DNA of 64,000 nucleotides from Lindgomyces ingoldianus (Eukaryota; Ascomycota; Dothideomycetes; Pleosporales; Lindgomycetaceae): NCBI RefSeq assembly GCF_010093535.1, contig NW_022985162.1, positions 62,001-126,000 of the forward strand. Direction: 5' to 3'. A program made the translations under genes and the position numbers. The notes under the pieces are model-generated. The model searched no databases. It was given only the letters and a program-made list of their open reading frames with translations, and was not told where the DNA came from. Below are positions 49,049 to 60,558 of this stretch, one piece after another; positions within the stretch are counted from its first letter, which is position 1, and every line of letters begins with the position of its first letter.

Positions 49049-51000
49049 ATGGGACGGCTAACCCGGGCTCTCCTCTTCCTCCTTGCGACGCCACTATTTG
49101 CCGTTCCAGCTGCTGCCGATGAGTATGACTACATTGTTGTAGGTAGCGGGCCTGGCGGAGGTCCCCTAGCCTCGAACCTCGCTAGAGCGAACTACTCGGT
49201 TCTGCTTATCGAGGCTGGCGATCAAAGCACTCAGGGCACTTCTGGACAATATCCGCCGCAAATCACCTGGGACTTCTTCGTTAAGCATTACAATGACGAG
49301 AAGAGGACCATGATGCATAATCACCTGGTATGGAAGACGAAGGAAGGGAGGTATTGGGTTGGTGCTGGTTCTGACACCCCGCCATCTGGATCGAAGTTCC
49401 TGGGAATTTACTACCCTCGGGGTAGCTCCGTTGGTGGCAGCTCTATGATAAATGCGATGTGAGACCTTACTACCAGAGGTTTGATAACAGGATACTAATT
49501 GCCTCATAGGTGCACCTGGTTGCCCTCCGAGAGTGACTGGAACTACATCGCGAACCTGACTGGAGATCAGTCATGGACGTGAGTTTGATGGAGATAACTC
49601 ACCTACCATATCACTAACTGACATGGTTTAGCGCCGACAAGATGCGCAACATTTTTCAGCGTATCGAACACAACAACTACCTTCCAAAAGGTACCGCCGG
49701 CCACGGCTTCGACGGCTACTTCCAAACAAATATGAACAAGCCAGCTTCTATCGGACAGCCCGTCCTCGGGATAATCTCAGCTATTGCACAAAACTTCTCG
49801 AAATCAACTGGCCAGGCACAAATCACAACAATGATGGGTGATGATGCCAATTACCTTGACCCAAAACGCGACTGGACTACTGGTATATGGGGTCTGCCAA
49901 CCCACACGAAGAGCAATGGAGAGCGATTCAGTTCCCGAGACTACATCAAGGACACTATTAACGCAAAATTCCCATTGACCCTGAGCATGAATAGCCTGGC
50001 AACTCGCGTCCTCTTCGACAAGAACAGTACAGCCTGCGGTGGCAAGCCGCGAGCTACAGGCGTGGAATTCTTGCAAGGCAAGAGTCTCTACAAAGCTGAT
50101 GCGCGCTACGTCGACGGCACCAAAGGCACTCTTAAGACCGCAACTGCGCGCAAGGAAGTTATCGTATCCGGGGGCACGTTCAACACACCCCAACTGCTCA
50201 TGCTTTCCGGTATCGGCCCCAAAGAACAGCTTGCCCAATTCAACATCCCGCTTCTGGTCGACGCTCAAGGCGTAGGCAAGAACATGCAAGACAACCAAGA
50301 AATGCCTATCATCGGACAAGTCTCTGGCGCCACGAGCGGTGGCTTCAGCCAACCCATCATCATGATGAAAACCCCCCACTCCCCAGACGGAGAAAGAGAT
50401 ATGTTCGTCATGCAAGGTTCCTTCGCTTTCCGGGGCTTCTGGCCCTCCAACCAATCTAACTCGGCCCTGCCCCAGGACGGCCCAGGGACATATGGCATCT
50501 CGATGGTGAAGAACCATCCGCAGAACAAAAAGGGATACGTGAAACTACTCAGCGCGAACCCGCAGGATGTCCCCGAGATCAATTTCATGTTGTACGAAGA
50601 GGGCAAGGAAACGGACATGGGCGCCATGAAAGACACCATCGCGTGGGCGCGACAAATGTATAAATCTGCAAAAGGCATCACGGTCACCGCGGCAGAGCCG
50701 CCTTGTCCAAACGGCCCTGACGCGAACGGGTATTGTGGCCAGAACGATGAAGATTGGATTGTAGGACAGACGTTTGGGCATCATCCTACGAGTACTGCGG
50801 CAATTGGGAAGGATGGTGATCCGATGGCGGTGTTGGATAGTCGGTTTAGAGTGAGAGGGGTCGCCGGGTTGAGGGTGGTCGACGCAAGTGTTTACCCCAG
50901 GATTCCGGGGGTTTTCCCGGTGGTGAGCACGTTTATGGTTAGCGAGAAGGCGAGTGATACGATTAAGGAGGATGCTGGGAAGGCTGTATGCGCTGCTTAG
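49049..51000 (+). CDS. Secreted GMC oxidoreductase (FAD-dependent)
   Basis: FAD enzyme of the glucose-methanol-choline family, oxidising sugars or alcohols outside the cell. Exons 49049-49458, 49510-49578 and 49632-51000 give 615 residues. A signal peptide (MGRLTRALLFLLATPLFAVPAAA) precedes YDYIVVGSGPGGGPLASNLA, the dinucleotide-binding motif. GSSVGGSSMINAM and SGGTFNTPQLLMLSGIGP are the two GMC signatures. The catalytic His is in TFGHHPTSTAAIG. The second active-site residue, usually His or Asn in a GNP-type motif, falls in RIPGVFPVVS and appears to be Val or Phe. Glycan sites (NYS, NFS, NST) fit secretion. Substrate unknown; glucose-dehydrogenase and aryl-alcohol-type branches are both possible. 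Confidence 0.92.
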
Positions 51001-51181
51001 AGTGGGTGCTTAGAGTTGATATTGAAGAAGAGTTGGAAGTGGTTGTATTGCCTGTATTGCTTGTACATATTGAAGAGAGTTGGACAATCGCTTGAGAAAA
51101 GCTGAAAACGGAAAACATATAAATGAAAGGGGATGTTAAGCACAAACTTTGTCAACCAGATTGCTAAACATGTAATGCTAA

Positions 51182-53341
51182 TCAATTAGTACATCTTTGA
51201 TCCGGTGGTATAAATTCCAATCCCAGCCCCTCAAATACCTTCCTTTCCGCATCCTCTGCCGTCCCCTGGACGCCATCTGGCCCCTCTAATTGTATGACTT
51301 CCCCAGTATGTCGACTCCGTATCCCACTACTATCAAACTTCCAACCTCTCACGTACTTCGTGTATCTTCTCAAGTCTCGCTGAAACGTCGTCCCGCCACT
51401 CCATCCTAGAACCGCGCAACCCACCGTCCGCCAGGGAGACACAATGATATCGACCCGACGGTGCATATTCGGGTTCTTTGCACTAGGGTTATCCTTCTTA
51501 TCATCCTCCTTCGTCGGCCAAAGCGGATTCTGCCAAACCACGAGCGCTTTATCTAGGGTATCAAAGCCGCCCCCAGATGCCTTTGTAGTTCGAAACGGAA
51601 GCGTGGACTGGCCTCTGTTTGTGCCATTCAGACTCATTGTTAGGGTATGTGTAATCCACTCTGCATCTTCAAGGGACTCAACCATGTCTTTGATTAAATT
51701 CGCCGTAGCCTCGAGATCGGGGTGTGAGACAATGATGTCGACATCACCTGATGCTTCTTTCCCTCGTCGGTAGCCACCGACGATCGTGACGGAGATGCGG
51801 GTGTCACGGGCGCGGATAGCATGCTTATGGACGACAGACGCGATCTGTTCGACTTCCGCCCTAGGTATCGGGTCTAGGAATTCGTCGTAGTATTTCACAC
51901 CGATTTGCTGCACGCGGTCTAGATCGTGCCATCCAAATTCAATGATATCATCGAGTTCCGTCCAATTATTCTGATAGAAGAACTGGCGGGATGTCTTGGC
52001 ACCAACGCCCAAAATATCGTAGAACAGGCGCAGCACTTTCATAGTTTCGTCATTTTCGAAGTCCTCAACAGCCCGGATCTTGCCCGTATTCTTCCACTCG
52101 AACCAAAGGGTTGCAATTTTGTTTTCGCAGCCAGGAAGGCGGAGAATCTCGTGCGGGTAGATGAATTTGTAAGGATATGATGCAATGGCGGCAATGCTGG
52201 TAGAGTATGCCCGCACTCCGATTTGATCATCAATGAGGATCCTAGCTATTCGGATCTTCTTGAGCAATTCGATGAAATCTTCGTTAGGACAATTTAAGGG
52301 CGTGAAGCGTTGACATGCATACTTGACGCGCTTTTTCACCCATGGTGGCGGAGGGGGAATGTCACTATCTTCGCCATCGTATTCACTAGTCGTTTGCTGA
52401 GGAGGGTGTACTAATTGCGATGGGGTATGGCCAGCTTGTTGGGCAGTTGACATGAATGCCTTTCCTTCAAATCGGTGGGATCCGTGGTCCCTAGACCGGT
52501 ATCGTTGGTAGTTCGAGCTCGATACTGTGCCAAACCGGTCGGACTTTGCGCGTTCCAAGATACTCTGACCGGTCTGGGGGCGAATTGCGAAGGCGTTTTG
52601 AGATGCGGGGGTGACTTCAGGGGTCGGTGAAGATAAACACGTTGCGGCTGGCTGGTGGTATGGTTTTGGCGATGTTGGTCGTTCAAGTACCTTGCCTTTA
52701 TATACTAAGTGATCCCCAAGAGGAACCAAGGATCCAGCCGTGACACAATCGTGCAGCCAGTTCGTTTTGATGACCCATACAATATCTTCTCCAGTCGGGT
52801 TCGCAAACATTGCAGGTGGTGCTGTAGATCTCTTTTCAGATTTGGTGGGGGGAGTGAACGGGGTGTCTCGTTTCGATGCAGGACCTTCGCCGTCTGTCGA
52901 GGCCTCGTCTATTGCTTCATCCTCTGTTTCTTCTCCAGCAGAGGACTCGGAATCGATAGAAATTGGTTTTACCTGGGTACCAGAGATCTTTCTTCTCTTG
53001 CGCGTGGTCTTATATTTCGCAACACTTGCCGTCCGTTTGGTTTCAATAACCTCCTCAGCCTTAAGCTTCCTCGACCTCAGCTCAAACTCCGCACGTCTCT
53101 TTGTGCCTACCTTTCCAATAAACAACTGCGCTTTCGAGGCATCAGAAGTGAGTAGTGCACCATGTCGGCGCAGCGTTGTCTCAACATCGCGCTCTTCATC
53201 ACCCTTGAAGTGGGCTGATAAGATAAGAATCCGCGGAATGGTGCTTAGATCTGGTGAGATTGACTTGAATTGAGACTTCGCGGTCGGAGACGACGATCCC
53301 GTAGGAAGAGGAAGAGAGGAAGAAGGGATCTCATCGTCCAT
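51182..53341 (-). CDS. pol4: Family X DNA polymerase with N-terminal BRCT (Pol mu/Pol4 type)
   Basis: Gap-filling polymerase for end joining and base-excision repair. Single exon; from ATG 53341 it has 719 residues. The BRCT domain is split by a basic insert (KYKTTRKRRKIS, then acidic SSAGEETEDEAIDEAS): LSTIPRILILSAHF and later DIVWVIKTNWLHDCVTAGSLVP. A disordered stretch leads to the polymerase core: the 8-kDa part (NEDFIELLKKIRIARIL), a helix-hairpin-helix (LFYDILGVGAKTSRQFF), catalytic Asp pair in GGYRRGKEASGDVDIIVSHP, and third Asp in RRVDIIVSPWRTVGCAVLGWSGGTTFQRDLRRY. Intact catalytic residues predict activity. An in-frame extension upstream has no ATG. Confidence 0.94.
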   Translation of the reverse strand: MDDEIPSSSLPLPTGSSSPTAKSQFKSISPDLSTIPRILILSAHFKGDEERDVETTLRRHGALLTSDASKAQLFIGKVGTKRRAEFELRSRKLKAEEVIETKRTASVAKYKTTRKRRKISGTQVKPISIDSESSAGEETEDEAIDEASTDGEGPASKRDTPFTPPTKSEKRSTAPPAMFANPTGEDIVWVIKTNWLHDCVTAGSLVPLGDHLVYKGKVLERPTSPKPYHQPAATCLSSPTPEVTPASQNAFAIRPQTGQSILERAKSDRFGTVSSSNYQRYRSRDHGSHRFEGKAFMSTAQQAGHTPSQLVHPPQQTTSEYDGEDSDIPPPPPWVKKRVKYACQRFTPLNCPNEDFIELLKKIRIARILIDDQIGVRAYSTSIAAIASYPYKFIYPHEILRLPGCENKIATLWFEWKNTGKIRAVEDFENDETMKVLRLFYDILGVGAKTSRQFFYQNNWTELDDIIEFGWHDLDRVQQIGVKYYDEFLDPIPRAEVEQIASVVHKHAIRARDTRISVTIVGGYRRGKEASGDVDIIVSHPDLEATANLIKDMVESLEDAEWITHTLTMSLNGTNRGQSTLPFRTTKASGGGFDTLDKALVVWQNPLWPTKEDDKKDNPSAKNPNMHRRVDIIVSPWRTVGCAVLGWSGGTTFQRDLRRYTKYVRGWKFDSSGIRSRHTGEVIQLEGPDGVQGTAEDAERKVFEGLGLEFIPPDQRCTN

Positions 53342-54857
53342 TTCTGGGCACGTGTAACGTAGTAGGCCGATAGAATCAAGCAAGGGAAGATCCAGAACTA
53401 GGGTGCGTCCAAGAACCAACGTCTGCGACTTCGCGATAGGTGGTAGCCGGTGAGAGAAGAGCCAGCTAACATTGTAGAATGAGAAAGAGAGATAAGAAGA
53501 GCAATAACGAGACTACAGTCGTAATGCTAAAACTGCGTGATGAGGAAATGGTGAAAGAGTTGGCTTCGGGAGGCTGGTGACGACAGTGGGAGAGTCTTGG
53601 CATATTTACTTTGTTTAACTTGTTCATCGTGTTCTGTGCACACATTGCTTGAAGTAGGTACATTTCTCTTCTACCTTCCGTCTTATCAACGTGTGGTTCT
53701 GCGATAAGTCGTAGATATATAACCTACCATCAACTATATCCCCCAAAAGACGTTCGGAATTTTGATGAGGGTTATTGAGTTACTGACCACCTCTCCCCCT
53801 CCACCATCAGAAGCCATGAAACGTAGATTTCCAGGCCCTACACAGAACTTTATTCCCTCTTTATCTCTTCTCCTATCAAAAGAGTGGCTGAAATCTGGTC
53901 TCAATCCAGTCAATCTAAGTGAGAACACGCCCTTGCCTTCCCGAAATCCTTCCCAACTACATTCACGTTCCTAGAACGTGCAGTGCCCACAGCAATATAA
54001 TTCCTGCGGCAAGAGGCTTTCTCACAAACTCTCCCTTCCTTCTATCACTAAGCAGTTCTTCATGTCTCCACTGCCAAGGACGTATCAAGCGGCATCGTGT
54101 GCATGCAGGACATATTTCCCTTGCTGTCGATCCCCAGCTGCTGCTTCGGAACCTATGAAGGGAAAGAAACGGGCCCGGTTTTCAGATATAAGAATGAGGA
54201 GTAAGTGCACGGGTGCAGAGCTGTCAGTTGGGATGGGCTGGGCTTTGATTGCTTTGTCTGTTTTGCTGATATATTGTCGGCCTTCGAAAGGCATGTTCTC
54301 TTGTTGAGTTATCATTGCTCCTTATGCTCCTCGCTCTTTGGAAGAAAGTCGTTCACTCCCAAAGATCTCGTCAAGAAATCCCATCCTGATTACTTGCGTC
54401 TTCATCCCCCACCACAGTTCAATCTCATTCTTCTCAAAGCCGGGCTCCCTAGCGTTTGTAGCACATAGCGTTCGCTGTCCCAATCACGACATTGAGTTAA
54501 GGACTAATGCTACTGCCTGATGCCTGCTGCTTGCATTGTTGCTTTTGATGCCTATCGCTGCTTCAAATGGCTGCCTTTGAAATTGTAAGCGTAAGATGCC
54601 TACCAGTCACTAGTGAAGAACCGGTAGTGCGTGGTCAGAATACTCCACTGCATTCTTTGCTGTCGGGCTGCTAAAAATCATAATGGGACTCCTCGAAAGC
54701 CTTGTCCAAACGCCCGCTATACATATGCCACCTTAGCCTTCTGTGCCTTGGAACGCCTAATTTAGATTGATACATCTAGGCCCTAAAGTGTAATTTTCCA
54801 AAAAACATGTGGAAAATAGGACCGAGAAAGAGATAAAGTGGTCGGATCGTAAGGGGA
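53342..54857. other. Intergenic, no gene seen
   Basis: pol4 promoter on the left and 3' flank of ATG3 on the right. Short frames (for example 53762..53974 and 53978..54307, plus) have no motif. Confidence 0.5.
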
Positions 54858-56031
54858 CTAAACTCCCATAGTAAAGTCATGTTCTATACCTGGAGTGACA
54901 CTGCAGTACGTTAGCATATATTCGACATCTGCGTGTGACTGGTTCCGTACCTGGCCATGAACTTCAGAAAGACGACGAGGTATTGATCCACGCGGATAGC
55001 AACCTCATCTTCCTCAGAGCCACCCTCAAGCACTTCCCACTCGTTATCCTTGCCTTCTTCACCATCTTTAGACTTCGCCTGCTCTGTCAGTTTCAGCAAC
55101 TTGGTGTCATCCACGAGGCCTTCCATTCCACTATCCACTTTATGAACGTCTTTACCAGCCTTGAGCTTGGCTAGCCTGAGCTTTAATGCAGCATCAGCAC
55201 GGTCTAAGAGGACCTTCATCACGGATGCGTGTTTGCACGGGTGTACAGAGGCTGTCTTAATGGTGTGATCAAAGAATGGGAAGTCCTCGATGGTGACTGT
55301 CTTGTCCTTGTAATCGCCAACAATGTCCTCCATCATCTCCTGGGGCTTTAGTGGCGCTGACGCAGAGCCGTAACCTGACAGGTATAGGCGAGGTGTTCGG
55401 TAGTGTGCGGAGTAGCAAATATAGAGGGTGTAGGTTCGGAGAGGTCTACTGTGCTGTTAGTACACTATTCAGTCGACAGCCATCTACGATAGACCAAGAG
55501 GACGTACGCAGATGTGTTTCCGCTTCCCTGCGGTTCCCTGATGATGGCCTCTTCATCGTCATCGTCATCCTCCATGTCAGGTATCTCATCATCATCCTCG
55601 GCGGCCCCAAGATTCCCGCTCTCATCGACCGTTCGCACGTCCTTAACCTTCGCTTCCTGGCTAGCTGCCATGCCGCCAGTCCTCAACCACCCATCATCGT
55701 CTGCTTCGCCCTCGCCAGTAGCGAAACCGTCACGGACCAGAGTCTCGTCTTGGCCAGCCTCTCCAGCAAAGTTGTCGTCAAGGCGGCGGTGACAAGGCAC
55801 TCCTCGCGTTACTAGGAACTGTTTTCCTTCAGGAAGATACGGGACACGTTTCGACGGCGAAGACGCATCAGCCCACTCCCACGAAGGGAACTTGAACACC
55901 AAGAAGTCACCGGCAAGGACGAACTCCTCCGGGGTAATCTGGCCAGTGCTTCTGAAGGTCGACGTGTGGCTGATAGCTGCGGTGCGCTCACGGAAGGTGT
56001 CTATGTAGGATCGAACGAAGTTATATGCCAT
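54858..56031 (-). CDS. atg3: Autophagy E2-like enzyme Atg3
   Basis: Transfers Atg8 to phosphatidylethanolamine during autophagosome formation. Exons 56031-55508, 55448-54951 and 54900-54858 give 354 residues. It starts [20 protein letters not shown], the curvature-sensing N-terminal helix, followed by [30 protein letters not shown]. After an acidic flexible region ([17 protein letters not shown]) come [24 protein letters not shown] and the active-site Cys in [10 protein letters not shown]. The C-terminus [27 protein letters not shown] requires the last small exon. Introns of 59 and 50 nt have canonical borders. Divergent from the oxygenase gene. Confidence 0.97.
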
Positions 56032-56350
56032 GGTGTCGTGGCGAGTTATCTGTTGAATACTTAGGTAGGTGTGCAAGAGAGAGCTGGGGATTCAAGAGTT
56101 GATGGAGGGGGAGGGGTTTCAAGGCTGCCTATCACATAGCTCGTCGGGCCGAATTGTTCCGTGACATGTGGCTCGTGCAGGGGCTGAAAGCCACTGCACA
56201 TCACGTCATCTGCACCAAACTCCAGCCCCGAGGACATCGAGAGGAGCACTGTAGACCATCATCAAGGTAAGACAGGCAGTCATTCACTACTTCTCTCTTT
56301 GACTCACTCTATCCCCGTCCTGTGATTTTGCGCCACGCCTCGACTCAGCG
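56032..56350. promoter_or_regulatory. Divergent promoter of ATG3 and the 2OG oxygenase gene
   Basis: Only 319 bp separate the two start codons, so the genes share a promoter region. No specific site was recognised. Confidence 0.6.
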
Positions 56351-57639
56351 ATGGCTGATAAAGGTGGCGCAAACTCCCCATTGAAACTCCCAATCCTCGA
56401 TCTCTCCAAAGCAAACAACCCAATCCAAAAGCAACGTCTTCTTGAGCAGCTCCACGATGCGCTATTTAATGTCGGCTTCCTGTATATCAAGAACCATGGC
56501 GTTGATCTCGAGACTATCTCAAACTTGGTCTCTCTTCTCCCTGCCCTGTTCGGACAACCAGCAGAGGCAAAGGCTGCGCTTTCAAAACTAAACTCTCCAC
56601 ATTTTCTAGGGTATAGTGGTTATGCAGAAGAGATTACTTTGGGTGAAAAGGATCTCCGCGAGCAGTTTGACCTGGCTACAGAACTCCCAGTTGTCTGGGA
56701 CCCTACTCCCACTGGTTATTCGGAGAAGGGGAATTCAACTTCGGGAAGAGACTTTTCCCACCTGTACTGGCGCCTTCGTGGTCCCAATCAGTGGCCATCA
56801 GAAGAACATGTCCCAGGCTTCCGAAGGGCTTTCACAGAGTCAGCTCGTCTGCCTGTCCATCAATATTTGCCCGAAGGCTGATGCCCAAAAAGATATCACG
56901 ATGCTCTCCAAGCGCTCTCTTATCGATTTGTACACCTTGTAGAGGCTGCGTTCGGAATTCCCGTAGGCACTTTTGATGCCTTTTTCCGGCCTACTCCGGT
57001 CCATGACGTCGTACCAACGTTCGTTCCTGCGCAGCACCGCGTCAAACTAGTGAAGTACCCTCCTATCCCGTCATCAGGCGATGGTGTGCGTGGCCAAGGC
57101 GTGGGTGCACACAAGGACTCAAGCGGTTGGCTCACTTTTCTATATCAAGTTGGCCAAGAGGAAGGCTTAGAAGTCCTCTGTGCGAATGGAGAATGGATTG
57201 CTGCGCCACCGGTTGACGGAACGTTGGTCGTCAATTTCGGAAATGCGTTTGAAGCCGCGACTCAAGGCGCCGTCAAAGCCACTGTGCATAGGGTCTTGGT
57301 TTGTGTCTGCACGCTTGGAAAAGCGGCTAGTGTTCGATGCGTGTGCACTAACTTTCGCAGGCCCCAAAGTCAAAAGCATCCCCACGCTACTCCATACCGT
57401 TCTTCCAAGGTTTACCCCTCGACCTCACGATTTCCGAAATTCAATCGTACATCCCAGAGAGCGTGCGAAAGCTCCGTCGAGACTCAGCGAACCCGAACCT
57501 TCAAGAAAATGTATCGAGCTTTCAGGATCCAAGATGGGATAATCTTGGTGAGTCGCAACTACGAAAGTGGATCAGAAGTCATGAGAATGTTGCTCGGAAG
57601 TGGTATGGAAGCAGAGTCACAGCATTTTACCTTCAATGA
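56351..57639 (+). CDS. 2-oxoglutarate/Fe(II)-dependent oxygenase, isopenicillin-N-synthase-like
   Basis: Exons 56351-56838, 56893-57298 and 57361-57639 give 390 residues. The N-terminal non-haem dioxygenase domain reads LPILDLSKANNPIQKQRLLE, FNVGFLYIKNHGV. The core has the metal triad: H-x-D in GAHKDSSGWLTFLYQ and the distal His in KATVHRVL. The 2-oxoglutarate Arg is in RYSIPFFQG. The spacing is normal for this fold, so the enzyme looks intact. Introns are 54 and 62 nt. The class acts in hydroxylation, ring closure or desaturation of secondary metabolites, amino acids or nucleobases. No biosynthetic neighbours are present, so no pathway can be named. Confidence 0.92.
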
Positions 57640-59061
57640 GCGCTGCTCACGCAAGCACTCTCCAACAATGCCTTGAACATAAACAAGGTTCATGGTTACC
57701 TACCCACTACATATCTTCATCCCAATCTTATGACACCATGCAAGATATGACCCTAGATGTGGCAAGCCGGAGGCCTTGCAATCTCCCCTTAATCAAGCCG
57801 AGGGTGCGTAACGATCCGATCTGGTTGCACATATTCGAGGGACCAGAGATTCATGGTGCTATGCTGTTGTACGCTCATCGACTTTTCAATGGAGCAAGCG
57901 GCAACTCCAGCAACACAGGTTCATATCATGCAGCCTGCTGCATGTATCGCGCATTACCAAACACGACCTGTCATTTCTTCGGCGGATCATCCAGAAACCG
58001 CCTCGATCTCAACGGTACCTCACATTAGATCTGATGTCGAGGAACTACTCTCCACTTTCCTTTTCCTGAGACATAGTCAAGAGCCCTTGCTAATGAGTGT
58101 ATACTACGCATTCCCAAATGAACTCTGTGTTCTCTTTTCGAACACCTCCTTTGTCTCTTACCGCCGTCGTCCCTTCGGTCGTAGATACTCATTTTGACAT
58201 GGCTTATGAGGGAGCATGCCTTGGCCTATATTGTATTTGATTTTCGCGTCGAGGTAGGCCAAGAGAGGAGTTTCTGTTCTTTCCACACTCTAGGCCACAT
58301 GAGAAGGGCCCCATTGTACTACAATCGACTGCCTTACGGACGTTTTTGGTGTCTTGCAGGTAGAAGGACACACAATTCGACTTAGTTACGACACACCATC
58401 CAATCGCGCCCACTCAGGCCTTAACAGCATGTGCATCAGCCTGCAGACAAGTGGAGGGTAGCCGCCATTGACGATAGTACCGTCGCTGGAACTTCGCCCG
58501 GCTGCACGTCTTCACATGGTAAGTGGCAATAACCCCAGAGCAAGCATTCTTGCAGAAAACATGGCTTTAATCCCATATACTTCCCCTTCTTAAGAAACAC
58601 AACATTGGATTTTGAAGTCGCTATCGGCCACTGATTCAGTAGTCTTTGTTACGCCGAATTGAATGCTGATTGCTCTCGCACGCGCTCTCAGCTTTGTACT
58701 TCCCTTCGCAGCTCTGACCATCGCCGAAAAAAGAAGACTATGATGTGATTTGACGTTGCAAAGCAAATTTCATCCCGTCTTGTTGAGCAACACTTGACGA
58801 TTCTGAAGGACCCATACGATGGAACGGCGTAATCACGGCCATCAGCCTCTTAGGCGTCTCATCATATTTAACTCCTTCATGCCGACGATGTGTAGCAGTA
58901 ACGGCGTAGCTCACTCCTCCACTCATATTGGCAATCCCGGACTCTTCAAGCGATTATCGCTTTCTCCTGCCCATCGCCCTTTGTAAAAACTGAGCTCTGT
59001 CTTCTCTCCAAACTTTCTTGAAGGAGCGACCAGGTCTCACAATATCCTCCTATCCTAGCGG
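57640..59061. other. Intergenic, no gene seen
   Basis: 3' flank of the oxygenase gene and gene-poor sequence; short frames lack motifs. Confidence 0.5.
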
Positions 59062-59324
59062 ATGGCCAACCCTGAACCAAACAACGCCGAACCTCAACCG
59101 CGCTGTGGAGGCCACAAGCCTGACGACCCACCCGGTTCTGTAAATCAGGTAAACATTCAGGTCTATGTCCTCTCCCTATCCTCTCAATAACGCATCTTGT
59201 GTCAGAGTAGCTCTGATCGCGTGAATGTGAGCAGGCACTTGAGCACTTGCACGCGTCCGGGAACGGCAATTCGAAGGGCGTCAACCCTAGGACGCGCACT
59301 CACTCCCTGATGATGACACCCTAA
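59062..59324 (+). CDS. Candidate two-exon small protein (58 residues)
   Basis: ATG 59062 opens a 29-codon frame MANPEPNNAEPQPRCGGHKP ending CAG, directly followed by a GTAAAC donor at 59149. An acceptor GAGCAG ends at 59234 and the next exon continues in frame, ALEHLHASGNGNSKGVNPRT to SLMMTP, stop at 59324. Both exons are whole codons (87 and 90 nt). The segment GGHKPDDPPGSVNQALEHL faintly resembles the Con-6 conidiation-protein repeat (G-x-K-x-NP-x-S-xEA-xEH); this is a weak likeness. A CT-rich leader precedes the ATG. It could be chance; coding status rests on splice sites. Confidence 0.4.
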
Positions 59325-60211
59325 TTCGATAACCAGGGCAAGGACAAGCACTAGAAGTGTACCCCACGGATCTAGGCAATCGCATTCTAATGCTCCCATC
59401 TTGCACTCTTTTTCTTCCTGACCAGGGGTGCTTCTAATTTTTCCATGACCACGGCTCTCGAACATGATGCAGCAGCAATGCCTCATCAAGATTGGTGTGG
59501 CCTCCTATAGCGTGTTTTCTTAATGCTATTACCCCCAGCAGTCCCAGTGTTTGGCTGATTTCTTGTTCCTCTCCTCATAAGTCTTTTGGAAAGAGTGAAA
59601 CTTTCTCACCACTTATGTCACAAAATACTTGGTAACTAGTAGTCTTGGTGAATATCAAGCTCTTTCTACTTGACATTAGCAGTTTTTTTCCCTCGTTTGC
59701 CATTTTCTCGCTTTTTTCCAGAGATCGCGTTTGCCTTGCTTTTAGACTGTCATGAACCACCAAACAGGTGATGACAAACCTCCATATCTTCATGTGCCAT
59801 TTTAAACAAGCCTCTCTATTAACGGGTAAGTCACCTAAGATTGCCCTTTCGTTTTCCATCTTACAATTCAAGAGCTGACACCTTTCTGACTTCCGCAAGA
59901 AATAAGATCACAGCACTAACTGGTGCACTGGTTAGAAACCCTCTGATACTCAAATGTTCCCCTTCTTCTTCACCTATGCGCTCGCTTGTTATATTCTAGA
60001 CTGCCATGCATAGTGAAGAACGCTTGTTTATGGCTTATTTTTGGCGGTGGATGGAAAGCGACAGAGAATTGAACAGGGTGGCGTAGTGCACCAGCCTAAA
60101 TGCTCTTTCGACGGCGAGTCTTCTATTATTTACACAGGACTTTGAAAGACTTACAGAGTATTTATTTAACGAATTCAAGTTTGCTAACATATACCCATTC
60201 GGTGTTGCATC
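59325..60211. other. Intergenic, no gene seen
   Basis: AT-rich gene-poor sequence with short motif-free frames. Confidence 0.5.
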
Positions 60212-60558
60212 ATGCCGCGGCTATCACTCGCGCTCTCTTCGTTTGCGCTGGATGTGGATCCCTCTAGCAAGATATATACTGCACTCAACATACCCATTAC
60301 CACGCCCCCACATCGCAAAATCTTCCTCTTCAAAGACTCCTCTCTCAAGTTCCCCCCCTTTAACCCCCTCGCAGCCCTGGAACCACCCATCTCGATCTCG
60401 TGCCCGACTACACTATTCTCAGTTCCTCACTCGTGCCTACTGCTGAAGAATCCCCAGCCGGTACCAAAGTGCCTCTTCAAGTGAGAGTGATTCGGAAAAG
60501 GTGTGAGGAGGGGAGTTACATGCTGAGGAGTCTACAGTGGACTGCCAGCGAAGTCTAA
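60212..60558 (+). pseudogene. Coding relic of unknown family
   Basis: Two adjoining frames look like one protein broken near a C-rich tract at 60352-60375. The first reads ALDVDPSSKIYTALNIPITT and KIFLFKDSSL; the second, from about 60379, reads GTTHLDLVPDYTILSSSLVP, TAEESPAGTKVPLQVRVIRK, CEEGSYMLRSLQWTASEV and stops at 60558. A normal intron between them would be only about 26 nt, too short, so a frameshift is more likely. It resembles the C-terminal part of a larger protein that I cannot name. Confidence 0.4.
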
